DNA of 64,000 nucleotides from Paramecium pentaurelia (GCA_905183005.1 CAJJDO010000031.1:475842-539841), one strand, 5' to 3'; positions 48,101-60,874 are shown, counted from the first letter of the stretch. The notes: generated from the sequence alone by a model not told the origin. Program-made: numbers and translations.

Positions 48101-51100
48101 CTTCTTTGAATCTTCTCTTAATTATTATCTAATATCTTCAGATCCCATAAAAATACCCTCTAAATCTTACCATTTCTTTTAAACTTACAACCAAACATCT
48201 ATTACTTCACTAATTCTATTTAATGCTTATTCCCAATGTCTGATACGTGAAATGAAAGCTGAAACATATTTACTACTAGAAACTGTTTATAAATTAGCCA
48301 ATTAATCTTCTAACAATTATTTAATTTCATCAACTGTTTTTATGACTTAAAATCCTTTTTTATCTTTGTCAATTATAAAACTTGCTGTTTTCCATGCTTA
48401 TTCAATTTTACTGATTTCTTCTTCATTCTTATGTTCTTAATTAGCTTCTGTACAAATTTCAGTAACCTTTTCTGGGAATCTAGCTAAATTTAAAGCGAAA
48501 ACTTATTCTAAAGTCATACTCTTAATTGAAGTCTCAAATTTAACTCCTGTTTCTTTCATCAATTTCTCCCAATGTCTATCTGTTATTGCTCCACTTTTTA
48601 ATTATTAAATTAATGGGATTGAATCCCTAAAATCTGTGATCTTCTTTGCCAATTTTTCATAAACAGTATTCTTTTCATATTGTTTTGCTAACTTTTTCTT
48701 TTGTTTATCAAAATTATCAGCACCATTCTTTAATAAATCAGCATCTAACTTAACCCAAAGCATGACTGACCATTCTTAAATTTAATTTTTAACTGTTCTA
48801 TAACAATCATATAAAACAGATAAAACCTTATTTTCTTCTTCTATAGCAACCAATTCAGGAAATGAAGATATTGGTAAATTGAATAGTTTTTCTGCCTTAA
48901 CTAATTCTTCTCTTCTAGCATTCAATTCTGAAACAACAGTCTTATATTCTTATAGTGATTCCAAACCTTTATCTAAGGATGTACTCTCAGCACCTGGACC
49001 ACCTGCCTTAAAATCTTTATAGAGTAATTTAATATTTTCTTTAAATTGTTCTACCTCCTTTTTTGTAACTTCAGCAAATTCTTTTTTCTTTTCAACTAAT
49101 TTTGAATCTTTTTTCTTTGCATGATTAACTAATTCATTCCACCTATCATTCAATGAAAATGCTTCTTCCAATTTCTCTTATTCTACATTTTGTTAATACA
49201 TTTTTAAGGTTCTAAACCTTTCTGTTACATCACCCATTTTAAATTCCATATTCATTGTCATATTCTTGATCTCTTAAATTAAATTCAGAAGTTTCTTTAA
49301 ATCTTCAATATCCTTTGGTTATACCATTAATTATTCTCTATAATCATCAATCTCTTTCTTAATAGCTTCTAATTCTCTCATACCTAAAGTCTTTAAAACT
49401 ATTCCATGTTTATCCATCCAATCTTTAGCTTGAGCCTTGAAGCTTTCAATGACATTTCCAAAATATTCAGAAATAAAAAAGGCTTTTCTCTCTCTAGGAT
49501 ACTCTTCAAAATCTTAAATCAAACCCTTATACTTGCTCATCATTATTTCTAAAGATAGAGTTGTTGGATTTTTATCTATTATTTTCTCTACAGCATGTTT
49601 AGCCTTTTAATCCCATAAAGGTTTCTTTTTATCATCTTCCCACATCTCCTTAAAGTTATTTACTTTATCACTAGCCTTCTCTCTTATAATACCAATTTAC
49701 ATAGCAATCCTAGTAATTATTGGATTTCTTATTATTTAGCTATAGAATGTATGATACTATATTTCTTCATTTGCACTACGACTCTATTTCTTTTCACAAA
49801 ACATACAATATCCATCCATCCATCTCCAAAATCCCTAAGAAGCTTCCTTAATACTTGTTGAAATCTTTTCTAAAACAGTTGTGACCTCAGGAATAGGAGG
49901 AATAGTATTTAATTAGGGATGATTATACTCTGCAGTAATTTAAAATAAAGGCACCTATTTACCACTTGGTTGTTATAATAAATTTTTAAAAGTTAAAAAG
50001 CCTCTTAAAGTCATTTTAACTAAAGCATTATATATTCTTCTTTCCCAATAGTAATAATACTCCCTCATTCTTGGTTCACCTTTTGATGAACTATTGAATA
50101 TTGATTCTTCAATATTTCTTAAAAAATTATCACCAACTAATTTATATTTCTCTACTAATTCCTCTATTGTTTTATTAAGATGTTCTTCAAAATAGCTTTA
50201 GAATTCATTCAACTACGGTAAAGATGCATTTTCCTTTCTTGTTTCAAAATCATACTCTCTTAAGATTTAAGCTTCCTCAATTGATTTTACTATATCTTCT
50301 ATCATTCCTGTAGATTTTCTAACTTTCTTTTTGATATCCCTAAATTCATTAATAGCTTTAAGGCAATTATCAATAAAATCTGGAATTCCCAAAGATGCCA
50401 AATTCAAAGATTCATGTCCAGGTTCCAAGGCTCTATTTAATTTCATTATTTTCTCTTTCAATAATTCTTTTTCTATTGGCTATAAGGTGTGAACTGCTTC
50501 ATCATATTCTCTTAACATTATTTATAATCTATCAATATAACCATAGAATTCTTTTTCTAATTTTGAAATATTTATAGTTGTTTAATTGATCTTATATCCC
50601 ATCTTTTCTAATTATTTTGTTTCCTTTATTAAAGTCTTAAATTCATCCTAAAAGAACACTGTATATCTACGATTCCAACTACCTTCTTCCTTTGGTTGTT
50701 CATGTTTTGTTAAAATCCTATTTTTTTAATATTACAAGGCCTTTTCTGTAATTGATTTTTCCCAACTTTCAAACTTTTCCTTTTAAAATTAATCCAATTT
50801 CTTAGCCAACACTCTATATTCATTTTTTGCTTCATTGTATTATGATCCCAAATCTTTAGGATTTTTACTCTCTTTGTTTTCTTGTTTATCTTATCCATCT
50901 TTTTTTTCAATAAAAGTCTCTTCTCTTGTTATAAATTTAAGAACTGGTCTTTTTATTCTATAAAATATTGATCTAGCCCAACTTATAGATCCTGCTACAG
51001 GTGGTCGATTTTTTGATGATATTAAAGAAACATCAGTTGCTTACTATCCTTTTTCAAATAGCCCTTGATTTTACTTTAATTCATTTTTATATTAGGCTAA

Positions 51101-52464
51101 CACTTCCTAATACTTTTTTTGTAAAGTTGTACTGATATCCTCTAATGTATCAATACTTTTAAAATTCTATAATAAATCAAAAGCTCCCTCTGCTGATCTT
51201 AAGGATTTGAAAGTTTCATCTATTAAGTCAATTGTTTTTCCAACAATTTATTTTTGATTCTCTTAGAATTTCTAATAAATAGTTTTCCATTAACCAGCAT
51301 TTCCTTTTTAAAAGAAATTATAAGGACTATTAACAATAGGAGTAATCAATTATTTAACATCTTCAATTCTTTTATCTATTTCTTAAGCATTTCCTGTGAC
51401 CTTCTTTAAATTTGGACCCAAGAACACTAAGAATTTTCTCACTGTATCTATAACCTTCCTCAATTCATCTAATCTATTAGCCATATACTCAATTCTTTCT
51501 TAAATAGTTCTGACAGTAAAATCCCAACGATCAAGATTCTCTTCTTCTATTGCTAATTTAGTCTTATGATAGAGATCTTTCCAAGACTTGAGAATTTCAG
51601 AACCTTGCATTATTAAATTGATGCTTGTCTCTAATTATTATTCATAAGGTAAATCATCTCTGAGAGTGAATAATTATGGTATTTTAATTTAAGATTCTAC
51701 TTTATCAGCTATTTCTTCTGAAATCAATTATAATAGATTCTACATTTTATCTCCTTCTTTATAATGTCTAGAAATAATCCAAACCATTTTAAGTCCATTC
51801 ATTAGAGAAGGTAATGTTTCTTTGATTCCGTTCAATCCATCTTAGTCTAGATTCTTAAATTATCTTTCAAGAGTAGTTAGAAATTTAACATTGTCCTTAG
51901 CCTCAGCCTAAGCTTTGGTTAATTCTGCAAATTGGCCATTAAATTCCAATACAGATGATTAATTATCCTCTAAATATGTTTATAATCTTTATCTCACTTT
52001 AGCAACAATAGGGTTTTGCTATTATTAGTTAATAACTTGTGATTACCAGTTGTTAATATAATGTACTCAAATTTGCCGATCTTGATCTCCATAACATGAT
52101 ATCCGCCAAAGCAGAATTTTTTTCTGTTTTTCTACTAGCTTCCTTCAATATGGTTTGTCTTATAGTTTGTGACCATTTCCCTATATAATCTTCATACTTC
52201 TCCATAAGTTCATAATTCTTTAAAGCAGTTTCATCATCAATTTAATCAACAACATCTGGCAATTCAATAGTAATTGTGCCTGAAACCTAAAATTGTAATT
52301 TAAATAGTTACTTGTTGACTTGAATGTTCTATTTAGCTAGTAAACTTTTAGAGAGTAGTTCGCAATTCGACTTTTGATTCTAATGGGATGTATACTCTTT
52401 CAATAAGCAATTGTAAGTGCTACAATTGCTTAATGTTAGTGGGTTTAGCACTTTTTGAATTCAT
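39173..52464 (-). CDS. Axonemal dynein heavy chain, DNAH10-like (inner arm I1/f beta type)
   Basis: A complete gene of 13.3 kb, about 4,400 aa, in the range of the family. It starts MNSKSAKPTNIKQLQHLQLL and ends HWILQGVAMTLNVDY. Short introns are scattered, for example 25 nt after SSQQ near the start, 28 nt near 52030 and 27 nt near 39340. From the N-terminus: a long stem, AAA1 with GPAGTGKTETVKDLAKSLA (about 47130), AAA2 with VVGPTGSGKSAVIEI (about 46290), AAA3 with FVGDSGTAKSVI (about 45290), AAA4 with GYGGSGKQSLTRLSA (about 44220), a coiled-coil stalk with microtubule-binding tip (about 43700-42600), then AAA5-6 and the C-terminal domain. The AAA1 motif VTNCGEGLDYKAMG matches DNAH10 better than other axonemal classes as I remember them. 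It should be a ciliary motor subunit. Confidence 0.93.
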
Positions 52465-52550
52465 AAAAAATAATTATGATTAAGATATTTAAAATCTGAC
52501 TTGTTTAATAATTACAGAGTAATTATATTATAAAATAGATATAATATTCT

Positions 52551-53554
52551 TCAGATGCTAATAAATTATTGTTTTGTTTAAGGAGTCTTAATTTCTGATA
52601 CATCTTCCTCTTCTTCGAGGGATTATTGAAATTAAAATTTAAAGTAATGATCTATCTTAATTTAATATTCTTGGTTATTTTAAAATTCACAAGCCTCATT
52701 TATAAATTCAATAATTCTTTATAATGTAGTAGATGGTCTATTGGAATTATGATCTCCTTCACAAATATCCAATTTTTTAGTCATTTAACAATTTTCATAT
52801 AATTTAAGAGTGTATTAATAGGAAATGAGAGTATCAGATTTACCTGCAACAAAAAAGAACTTTTTATTAGGAATCACTTATTTTAATTTATCTATTGGGT
52901 TGAGGAGATTGATATCAAATTAAGCATGATTCAATATTTTCCATCTCAAAATTGGGATAGCAAGATATAATATGAAAGAAAAGACTCCAAATTGTCTATT
53001 TCCAATATCCTACAATAATTATCGAAATTCTGAAAAAGCACTATCAATAATGTAAGATCTAATTTTAGTATTTTCTGTTAAGAGAAGAGCAGTAACAGCT
53101 CCCATACTTCGACCCCATAGCATAAATTCATCAACTTTTCCAAAGTTAATTTCAATATATTTCATCAGTTCTATTACATCTTAACTCTCATATACTCCCA
53201 TTGTAATACATTCACCTTGAGACATGCCACAAGCAGCAAAATCTAAAACACATAAATTAATATCCCATGATGCTAGGACTTCAGCATATCTAATTCCTTC
53301 TAATCTGCAACTTGCATTTCCATGTAAGTAAATCATGCATCTATGATTTTATGCTTTTGTTAAAAAATAACTAGCATTCAATTATATGTTTCTAGATTCA
53401 AATACAAAATCAACTCTAACTATAGCTTTTGTTTGTAAATATCTTATTTTTGGTCCTTTTTATATTGTAAAAGTGTATTACCTAGATCACTTATCATATA
53501 TTATCTACGAGGGGGCCTAATAATTTGACGACAATATGAATCAAAACAATTCAT
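52551..53554 (-). CDS. Alpha/beta hydrolase (ABHD/S33-like)
   Basis: 325 aa with one 26-nt intron near 53480, giving 326 codons with the stop. It begins MNCFDSYCRQIIRPPRRQYM. The fold is shown by MIYLHGNASCRLEG (oxyanion HGN), then WDINLCVLDFAACGMSQGEC, the nucleophile elbow MLWGRSMGAV (GxSxG), a late Asp in FFVAGKSDTLI and His in CEGDHNSNRPS. Ser, Asp and His are therefore all present. An acidic tail (SLEEEEDVSEIKTP) follows. The substrate is unknown. The start codon is 7 bp from the start of the divergent kinase gene. Confidence 0.88.
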
Positions 53555-53561
53555 AATTATT

Positions 53562-55035
53562 ATGATAGTAGAGAATGTTAAAAAAAACAAATTCTCTTTC
53601 TCTCGAAAGAGTGAATCTGAATAATAATGTAAACTAGAATAGTTCAAGAATAAACTATAAGGTAAGGCATTTTTCTATGTGTAGGAGATGTATTGCAATT
53701 TCTCAAGAATACTAAATAAGATGATTAATCATTACAATCATTTTTGTAGAGGATAGGAATAATTCTAGAAGGTGATGAAGAGAAGTATATTTTGGATATA
53801 AAAGAATATCATAATAAATATATAGAAGGAGATATTTTAGGAGAGGGTTGTATAGGATTAGTAAAGAGTGTGAAAAGAAAGAGTGATGATTTTGAATTTG
53901 CTTGCAAAACAGTCAAAACTGATTCAGAAGAAATTGTAAAGAAAGTAAAACTTCAAAATATTTCTAAAGATGATAATGGAATTTAAAAACCTAAAGAGAT
54001 TAAATCATCCTCATATAGTATCTATGAAAGAGATTTATATCTAATGGAATGAAGGATTTTAATCAACTGGAATGGTCTGTGTAATTATGGAGAAAATTGA
54101 TGGAAGAGAAATGTTTGAAGTTATTTAATAATAAAAACAATATAGTGGTATTATTTTAACTAAGAAAGAGACCATTGCCCGTGTATTATTCATATAGATT
54201 TTAGAAGCCATCAAATATATGCATGAGAATTATTGTTGTCATAGAGATTTAAAACCAAATAACATATTATGTGCCCATGATGGTAAATCCATAAAAATAA
54301 CTGATTTTAATGTAAATAAATTTACAAAAATGTAGGTTTCAAAATTTAATGATAGTTATAAAGAGTTTGGAGATCTTAATTAACATGGTAAAATTGAAAT
54401 GTGGACATATACTGGAACTGTTGCATTCTCAGCTCCTGAAATATTTTCAGGTAATCTTTATAAGTAAATAAATTTATGTAATTAGTGAATAAGTTGATTT
54501 ATGGAGTGCAGGTGTCATATTATATGTAATGTTAAGTGGAGAATTGCCATTTAATTCTGAATATCTTAATGATTTAATTGAATAGATTAGATAATGTAAA
54601 TATGACTTTGCTGGAATTATATGGACTTAAATCTCTGAATCTGCTAAAGATCTTATAACTAATCTTTTAAAATTAGATCCTGATAGCCGATTCACACCAG
54701 AATAGGCTCTAAATCACCCTTGGATCACTCATGAATAAAGCAATTCAGATATTCCAAGATATTAATTAGAAATCAATATGGCTCGCATTTTGAGAGTTAA
54801 AAATATTAATCAAGAATCTAAAATCAAATAAATATGTTATCTATTTGGAGCTGGAGATATTTGGAAGAGACATTCTCTAGGTTAAGATACTAATTTAGAT
54901 TTATATGATAATTTGAAGAAATATAGATCTATTGATATATCTGATAGTTGGAAAAATGCATAAATTAAAGTGACCAAAGACTAAAGCAAAAAGGGGGTTT
55001 ATACAATAGATTATCCTTTTACCGATTCTGATTGA
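53562..55035 (+). CDS. CAMK-like Ser/Thr kinase with DFN in place of DFG
   Basis: 467 aa with three introns (23 nt near 53660, 25 nt near 53945, 22 nt near 54470); with the ATG at 53562 the coding length is exactly 468 codons. The N-terminal 85 residues are polar. The kinase domain shows ILGEGCIGLVKS, FEFACKTVK (Lys), LNHPHIV, CCHRDLKPNNIL, then ITDFNVNKF where DFG should be, an insert in the activation segment, GTVAFSAPEIFSG, and VDLWSAGVILYVMLSGELPF, a CAMK-type sequence. The Asp is retained, so the kinase may be active. No EF-hands, so it is not a CDPK. The end is SIDISDSWKNAQ... before TGA. Confidence 0.88.
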
Positions 55036-55243
55036 ATTATAAAATTTAATAATTTAATAATTTCTTGGTTAATTTTATACAAAGAATCTATAAACATTCA
55101 TTATTGTGAGTTTTTTTATTTTTTAAATTATAACCTATATAGTTATTTTCTACAAAAAACTTGTCAATAAACAAATATATCTATTACTATAATTATTATA
55201 TTTATCTAAGTTTATAAAATAATCATAAAGTTCATTTTGATTT

Positions 55244-56593
55244 TCACTAAAATCCTTTTATTTCTGATTTTTACTATATCTCTTTTAATTCAATCAAGTC
55301 TTGGGTATTTTAAGGATCATTTAAAAGTGAATCTTTGACTTCATTTGGTTAATTGCCATTCATCATTGATTATACGATTTAATCATAAGTTATTATGTTC
55401 TATCCCCATTATTTATACTAGTAGAAGATACCAAAACAAGCTAAAATTATAATACAAGTAAAATAAATATAATATCTGTAATCTGAATTTCCTGAAATAC
55501 TCCTAATTTCTGAAGGAAACCCTCCAGCTATCAAACCTATTGCCTTAAAAACTAAGTATGACTAGATATGGTTTTATATATATTTATACTCCTAAAAAGC
55601 TAGTACTAAAAATGATTAGATGATCGAATAATCTAAACGATAGAACACTACATCCAAAACTTAAAACTACTATAATTGAATATAATAAATATTATGATGT
55701 AATAAACTGAACCAATAATGCATTCCATAAAAGTAATGACAAAACTACTCCTAGTCCAATACCTATTGCAACAATTCCAACCTTATCAAGATGCATAGAT
55801 AAACCTCCTACAAATGCTCCAAATAATACAGAAATTATTAATGCTATCCATAAATAAAATGGATTGTCTCCCATATCTAATTCACTAGATATATAAAGTG
55901 AAAAGAAAAAGCCAATTAAGTAGCCAAAAATAAATAGAGTTGGCTTTAAGATTTATTTACCCATTAAACATTCTGTTAAACCAATTATTATTAGAATTGC
56001 AGAAAGAAATTTCTTATTATCATTTAGAAATTAAACAATTTAAGAAAATAAAACTAATGGACATCCATCATCAGCTTCCATATTAATAGTATATAATTGT
56101 TTGTCCTTTTCATAGGATATATCCAATATCTTAAGACCTTCTTATTCATCTTAACAATTTAGTACATAATTTACTGAAAATCCATTTAATGTACTATTTT
56201 TTAATGAGATTATATCAATACTTATTAAATTCTGCCTGCACACCTTCATTAGATTAATCTTAATTAATAAGTTCAAATGAATCTGCAAAGTATTAATTTG
56301 TATTAATCAATGATATGCATTATTATTCTGGTGTTCCTTCATTATTTATTATTACAGCAAATGTATTATATGTTATTTGTGGACATTTTAGAATTGATTA
56401 ACAAAATCGGAAATATAATGTACTTGTTTCTAAATTATGAATAAAGAATACCGTTTAGAATTTATTTATATTCCTTTGTTTATAAATCATCAAATATATA
56501 AACAGCATCAGAATTAATTACTTTTTTACATTTGCTTCCATTAATTGTTATTAGGACACACCCTAAGATTAGTATAAAATATTTATAATTCAT
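55244..56593 (-). CDS. DUF4203/TMEM198-like multi-pass protein with luminal Cys-containing domain
   Basis: 423 aa with three introns (22, 28, 28 nt) giving 424 codons with the stop. It begins MNYKYFILILGCVLITINGS, a signal peptide. A luminal part of about 170 residues follows, with STLYFRFCQSILKCP, QCISLINTNQYFAD and YVLNCQDE; its Cys pattern resembles mannose-6-phosphate-receptor-homology (MRH/Atg27-like) domains. Seven or so TM helices then begin at CPLVLFSQIVQFLN, rich in Gly, with FIFGYLIGFFFSLYI and GAFVGGLSMHL, as in DUF4203 (TMEM198, TM7SF3). The C-terminal tail is cytosolic and polar. A trafficking or membrane-organising role is only inferred. Confidence 0.75.
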
Positions 56594-56691
56594 AATTATT
56601 AAATGAAATTGATTAGAAATAATCAAAATTCCAAAAATTAGAATTCTATGTTTTAAATGATTAATAAGAATTACAAAAAATTATATAATCT

Positions 56692-57118
56692 TCAATATTG
56701 TTTTTTTATGCCTTAAGTTAATTAAGAAGCTTAATTTAATAATTGATCAGACCATTTTACAATTTTCTTACACTATGAACAAATTATTGAACCTAATTGA
56801 ATTATATTAAAATACTAAAAGGTTGATGCAGAATATTTGCATAACATGTAGGACATTGAAATACTTCATATTATACAGGTATTTTTACAAATTTACCACA
56901 TGTTATATTCTTACATTAATAAGGTGTATTATCTTCATTTTCTTAATAAGCTAAACAATATGAACAAATTGAATATCTTAAATATATTGATAAAATAACT
57001 TTTTATTAATTTTATTTGGATTAGCAACAATAGACTTAGTTTGTCTAATTTCTGGTATAAATTATATTTCTTCCACTTTAAATTCTTCAAACATATAATT
57101 TTGATTGTTAAAACTCAT
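56692..57118 (-). CDS. Small zinc-ribbon-like protein, 126 aa
   Basis: Two 23-nt introns near 56985-57010 and 56800-56825 leave exactly 127 codons with the stop. It starts MSFNNQNYMFEEFKVEEIQF. Four Cys pairs follow: SICSYCLAYQ, QCKNITCGKF, FQCPTCYANI and SIICSQCKKIV. This spacing predicts zinc ribbons or LSD1-like C-x2-C fingers. The protein is soluble and basic toward the end. No specific family recognised. Confidence 0.75.
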
Positions 57119-57226
57119 ATGATTATATATTAATTTAATATATTAAATATTATAAGATTATAAGGTCTATTCAATAAATTATAAATATAAAAATTCTATG
57201 ATTAGAATCTAGGTTTATAAAGAAAA

Positions 57227-58314
57227 TCAATCTAATTTAATATGAAATAATTTTAATAGTTAGAAAAAGTAATCAAGATTAATTTCTAAATTTTTTTCCT
57301 CAATATAATTCAAAATTGGATGAATTTTTTTTAACACTTTTTCATTTATATTTAAGTTGATATATTAAATTGATATCAAACCATCTCTATCTGAATCTAA
57401 TTATTTAAATATTTTTTCAACAAAATTAATATTGTTAACAACTTCCTTTTCATTATTAATCAAATTAGAATTTTTATTATTCAATTTTATCATTTTATTT
57501 GCAATTAAATTTGCCAGTATCTCATCTTGCTTATCTACTTTCTTTTTAACAAGTCTAAATGTTTGATCTTTTCTTATTAATGGTTTGAAATATTATTAAT
57601 TAGTAGCTTTATCCTTTTAAGCTGTATCTTAAGCTAATCTTTTTTATTATAACTTCAATTTCTAATCAACTTATTCTTAAATCAATTTTTCAGCATGTTA
57701 TAATTATTCTTACTTTTAAGGTTTTTTCTTAACATTTTAACCACTATTTGGATGAAATGGATATATTTAACTCATAACTCTTTCCCTTAAGATTTTCTTT
57801 TTTGCATCAATCAATTTTGCATCTTAATATAGTTTTGAATGAATTGGTTCTTCAGAACTACCTCTTTCTTTTACTATTAAACGAGATATGCTATTAATCT
57901 TTGGTATTGCATAATTTATTTATTATTATTCTTGATCATGTTCTTGTAAAGCAGTCTTCAATCTTTTTTTCTAGTTAATGGCATCTGCATACAACTATTC
58001 AAAAACATCGGTCTCTTTTATTATTAAATTTAATACCTGTTTTATTTCTGTATAATTTTTATACAAGTTGCTATGTATTTAAAGAGAGAATAGAAGTATG
58101 ACGAGTTTTTACCTAAAAAACTATAAAAAATTAATACTGGCACTTTTAGCTATCTTTTGATCTCTGCAATTATAAATTATTTTCCTTCTTATCTAATTTG
58201 ATGTCTATCACAAAAAAATTATGTCAATAGTTCAATATCATCTCCTTCATAAATACAAATCTATTCTATTTTTTCACCTGTATCCAAACTAACAATTGCT
58301 TACAAATTAATCAT
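57227..58314 (-). CDS. Coiled-coil protein with C-terminal EF-hand
   Basis: 340 aa; two introns near 58071-58143 (42 and 23 nt, flanking an 8-nt exon) are needed and leave 341 codons with the stop. It starts MINLQAIVSLDTGEKIEQIC. The middle is Gln/Lys/Glu-rich and helical (KLKLQQKRLAQDTAQKDKA). Near residue 290 is one EF-hand loop, DSDRDGLISIQY, with Asp at positions 1, 3 and 5 and Gly at 6, but Tyr instead of Glu at position 12, so calcium binding may be weak. Unknown otherwise; a ciliary role is possible but not shown. Confidence 0.78.
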
Positions 58315-58708
58315 AAGGCAATAAAAATTATTTAAGATGTGAGAAAAATTAATTCAATTAAAATTCTTATTCCAAATAATTCATTTGATTGGTTATGTAA
58401 ATTGTAAATAGAATTAAAACCATAATAATTATATATGAGAATCCTTCTTATTGAAATTATCAGTTTCAATCATCTTAATCAATAGTATTTATCTATAAAA
58501 CATTTTTTATTAATAAAATAAATTTTCCATTTTATTCAACAATTAACAATTTATAAAATGATACAAATTTATTTTGAATAATTGATATATAAAGATATCA
58601 AAATTAATGATAACAACTCTATATTATAATAATAAGGAAAAGAGGGAAATAAATAGAATTTTAATATAAAATAATTAATATATTTGTTTATTTATTTATA
58701 GTAAATAT
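58315..58708. other. Intergenic spacer
   Basis: A+T-rich DNA between two minus-strand genes. No gene or notable structure seen. Confidence 0.45.
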
Positions 58709-60118
58709 TCACTAACATATATTATGAAAATCATCTTCAAATTTCAATAATATTTCATTAGCTTCATCTGCAATCTCTTAATTATTTGACAAAGCGTATT
58801 ACATTAAATGATGTGGATAATCCATTTAAAATGCTTGAACACTAAAAACACTTAATAAATTATTTAATGATTATAAAGTAAATAAGGTAGAAAATTAATC
58901 AAGAGAAAAGTCTTTTAATAAATCTATTAAAATTAAATGAGCTTCCAAATCAACTAAATTCTAAATTTATAATTCATTTGAACTTTCAATTAATATCTTA
59001 ATACAACGTATTGAAGCTTCTCTTACCTTTTTAGGGTAACAATCTTCACTTAACCTTATAATTTCTTTAAGTATAATATTATCATCATAAAAAGGTTACA
59101 ATAAGTTATTGAAAGTTTATGATAATTAAAAAAATATTATACTTAATAAATTGAGTACAGAAGGTATTATTTCATTGTTATTTAATCTAATAACCAATTT
59201 ACAATATTCAATAACTTGATTTTGTAATAACTCATAAAAACATTCTGTTTCATTAATACAAAAATAGGATAATAATTTAGTAATTTAATCTACTAATGTT
59301 ATACATTCCATACTTAAATTTATCAAATTTAGTATTAAATCTTTATCTTATTATAAAAAGTTTAAATTTAATTTCTATACTATAATACAGTAAATCTCAA
59401 TTTAATCTGATATAAATTATGGTTTTTCTTTTAATCCATAATTTAATAGTTTCTTTATCAATTCCACTAAATAATCACAATCAAAAAGTAAAAAATCATC
59501 ATAAATGCAATTAACAAAATTTTTTAGACATTTTGATATTAATAAAATTGTCTAATTATCATTTTTAGAAATAGAATTATTAGTAAGATCATTAATAGCA
59601 ATTATAAGATCTAATTATTCTAATTTTTGGGAATTAGAATTACACCAAACATTTATTAAAAGTTCTAATGCAGTTCTAACTTCATTTCCATTTGAAATTA
59701 ATCCTGATATAATTTAAAGAATATTGAAATTCATATAGCTATTAGTGAGTAACTTATCTTATATTTCATCTGAAAAAAATGTTAAATTGATAAATATTGT
59801 TAATGACTCCAAAATTAAAGTATTTTTATTTATAATCTAATACATTAAAAGAGAGAGTAAATTATCAATATTGTTCTCAATTAACTAAATTTGTTCATTT
59901 GATAGTTTCTAATTAATACAAAAAAGTAAGCAAGAATTCAATTCTTTCAAATGCTCCTATGTTATTATTCTAGGGTTTTTAATCATATCAATTAATTGAT
60001 TAAAAGAAAAAGTTTATTATATCTATGTATTAGCTAATACTCTTTTCTATTTGAAAACATTTTAATGAAACTATTGTCTAATCTGAGTTCTAAATAATTC
60101 ACGCTTATATTTAATCAT
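58709..60118 (-). CDS. ARM-like helical-repeat protein with importin-alpha-type N-terminus
   Basis: An intronless frame of 470 codons (469 aa). It starts MIKYKRELFRTQIRQQFHQN followed by FKQKRVLAN, a short basic helix like a weak importin-beta-binding (IBB) domain. The remaining residues are Leu/Ile/Asn-rich paired helices (LLSLLMYQIINKNTLILESL, ALELLINVWCNS, CLKNFVNCIYDD, VREASIRCIKIL) with ARM-like periodicity, including positions where importin-alpha has W and N. Normal importin alpha has about 530 aa and a clearer basic IBB, so this is a diverged member or another ARM protein. A nuclear transport role is tentative. A partial second copy at 60875-61219 is probably an assembly duplicate. 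Confidence 0.75.
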
Positions 60119-60873
60119 ATTTGTTAATTAAATAAATTAATTATTTATATATTCATTAAAAACCATGGAATATTGATGTTTTCATTTCAAATCATACATA
60201 CAAAATTTATAAACTATATTCGATAATTATAATATAATTTGTTTAATATAATAAATAGTATTAATTGATTTATTTATAATTTTTGTATAAATATAATTTA
60301 TACAATTTAATAATACATTTAAATAAAACAACCTAAAAATTGGATAATTTATGAAACTTATATAATTTAGAAAATCTCAAATTTCATGAATAATTTATGG
60401 ATTTTTAAAGGTTTATTATGAGAATTTAAAAATTATCTTTATGAATATTACATTCAAACTGATAGTTAACATTATTTATTTGATTTCTTCGATAAATAAT
60501 TATAATTGTATTTCTGATTTTTGAGATATAAGATAAATAATGATATTATTTAAATTCTTACCTTAAAATAATTTTGTTTGAGATTATAAGATAAAGTTTA
60601 ACATTAGAAAAAATGTTAAATTACCATTACTATGTTATGAGATAGGTAGATTATTGAAATATAAGGATTTTAAATCTTCTCAGATAAAAGAATAGATATT
60701 TTTTAAAGTGAAAATGAAAATTTGATTTATTTTTTTATGTTAATATAATTGTCTTAGTATGCTAGTGATCTATAGATTAAAAAATTTATTAAAAATAATG
60801 AAAACAAGGAATTCTTAGAGATAATCATAAAGAGAAGACTTGTCAGTGACTTGTTAAGAGGTATTAACTATAA
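59774..60873. repeat. First copy of a 1,100-bp direct duplication
   Basis: This block covers the 5' quarter of the ARM-like gene and its upstream spacer. It matches 60875-61974 at a constant offset of 1,101 bp; I found no mismatch in the lines compared by eye. Confidence 0.93.
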
Positions 60874-60874
60874 N
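60874..60874. other. Single ambiguous base (N), probable contig join
   Basis: The only N in the window. It falls exactly at the junction of two identical 1,100-bp blocks, as expected where two overlapping contigs are concatenated rather than merged. Confidence 0.95.

Noticed and set aside
39936..50577. Many short plus-strand ORFs between 39.9 and 50.6 kb
   Set aside because: All are antisense to the dynein heavy chain, whose minus-strand motifs are unmistakable.
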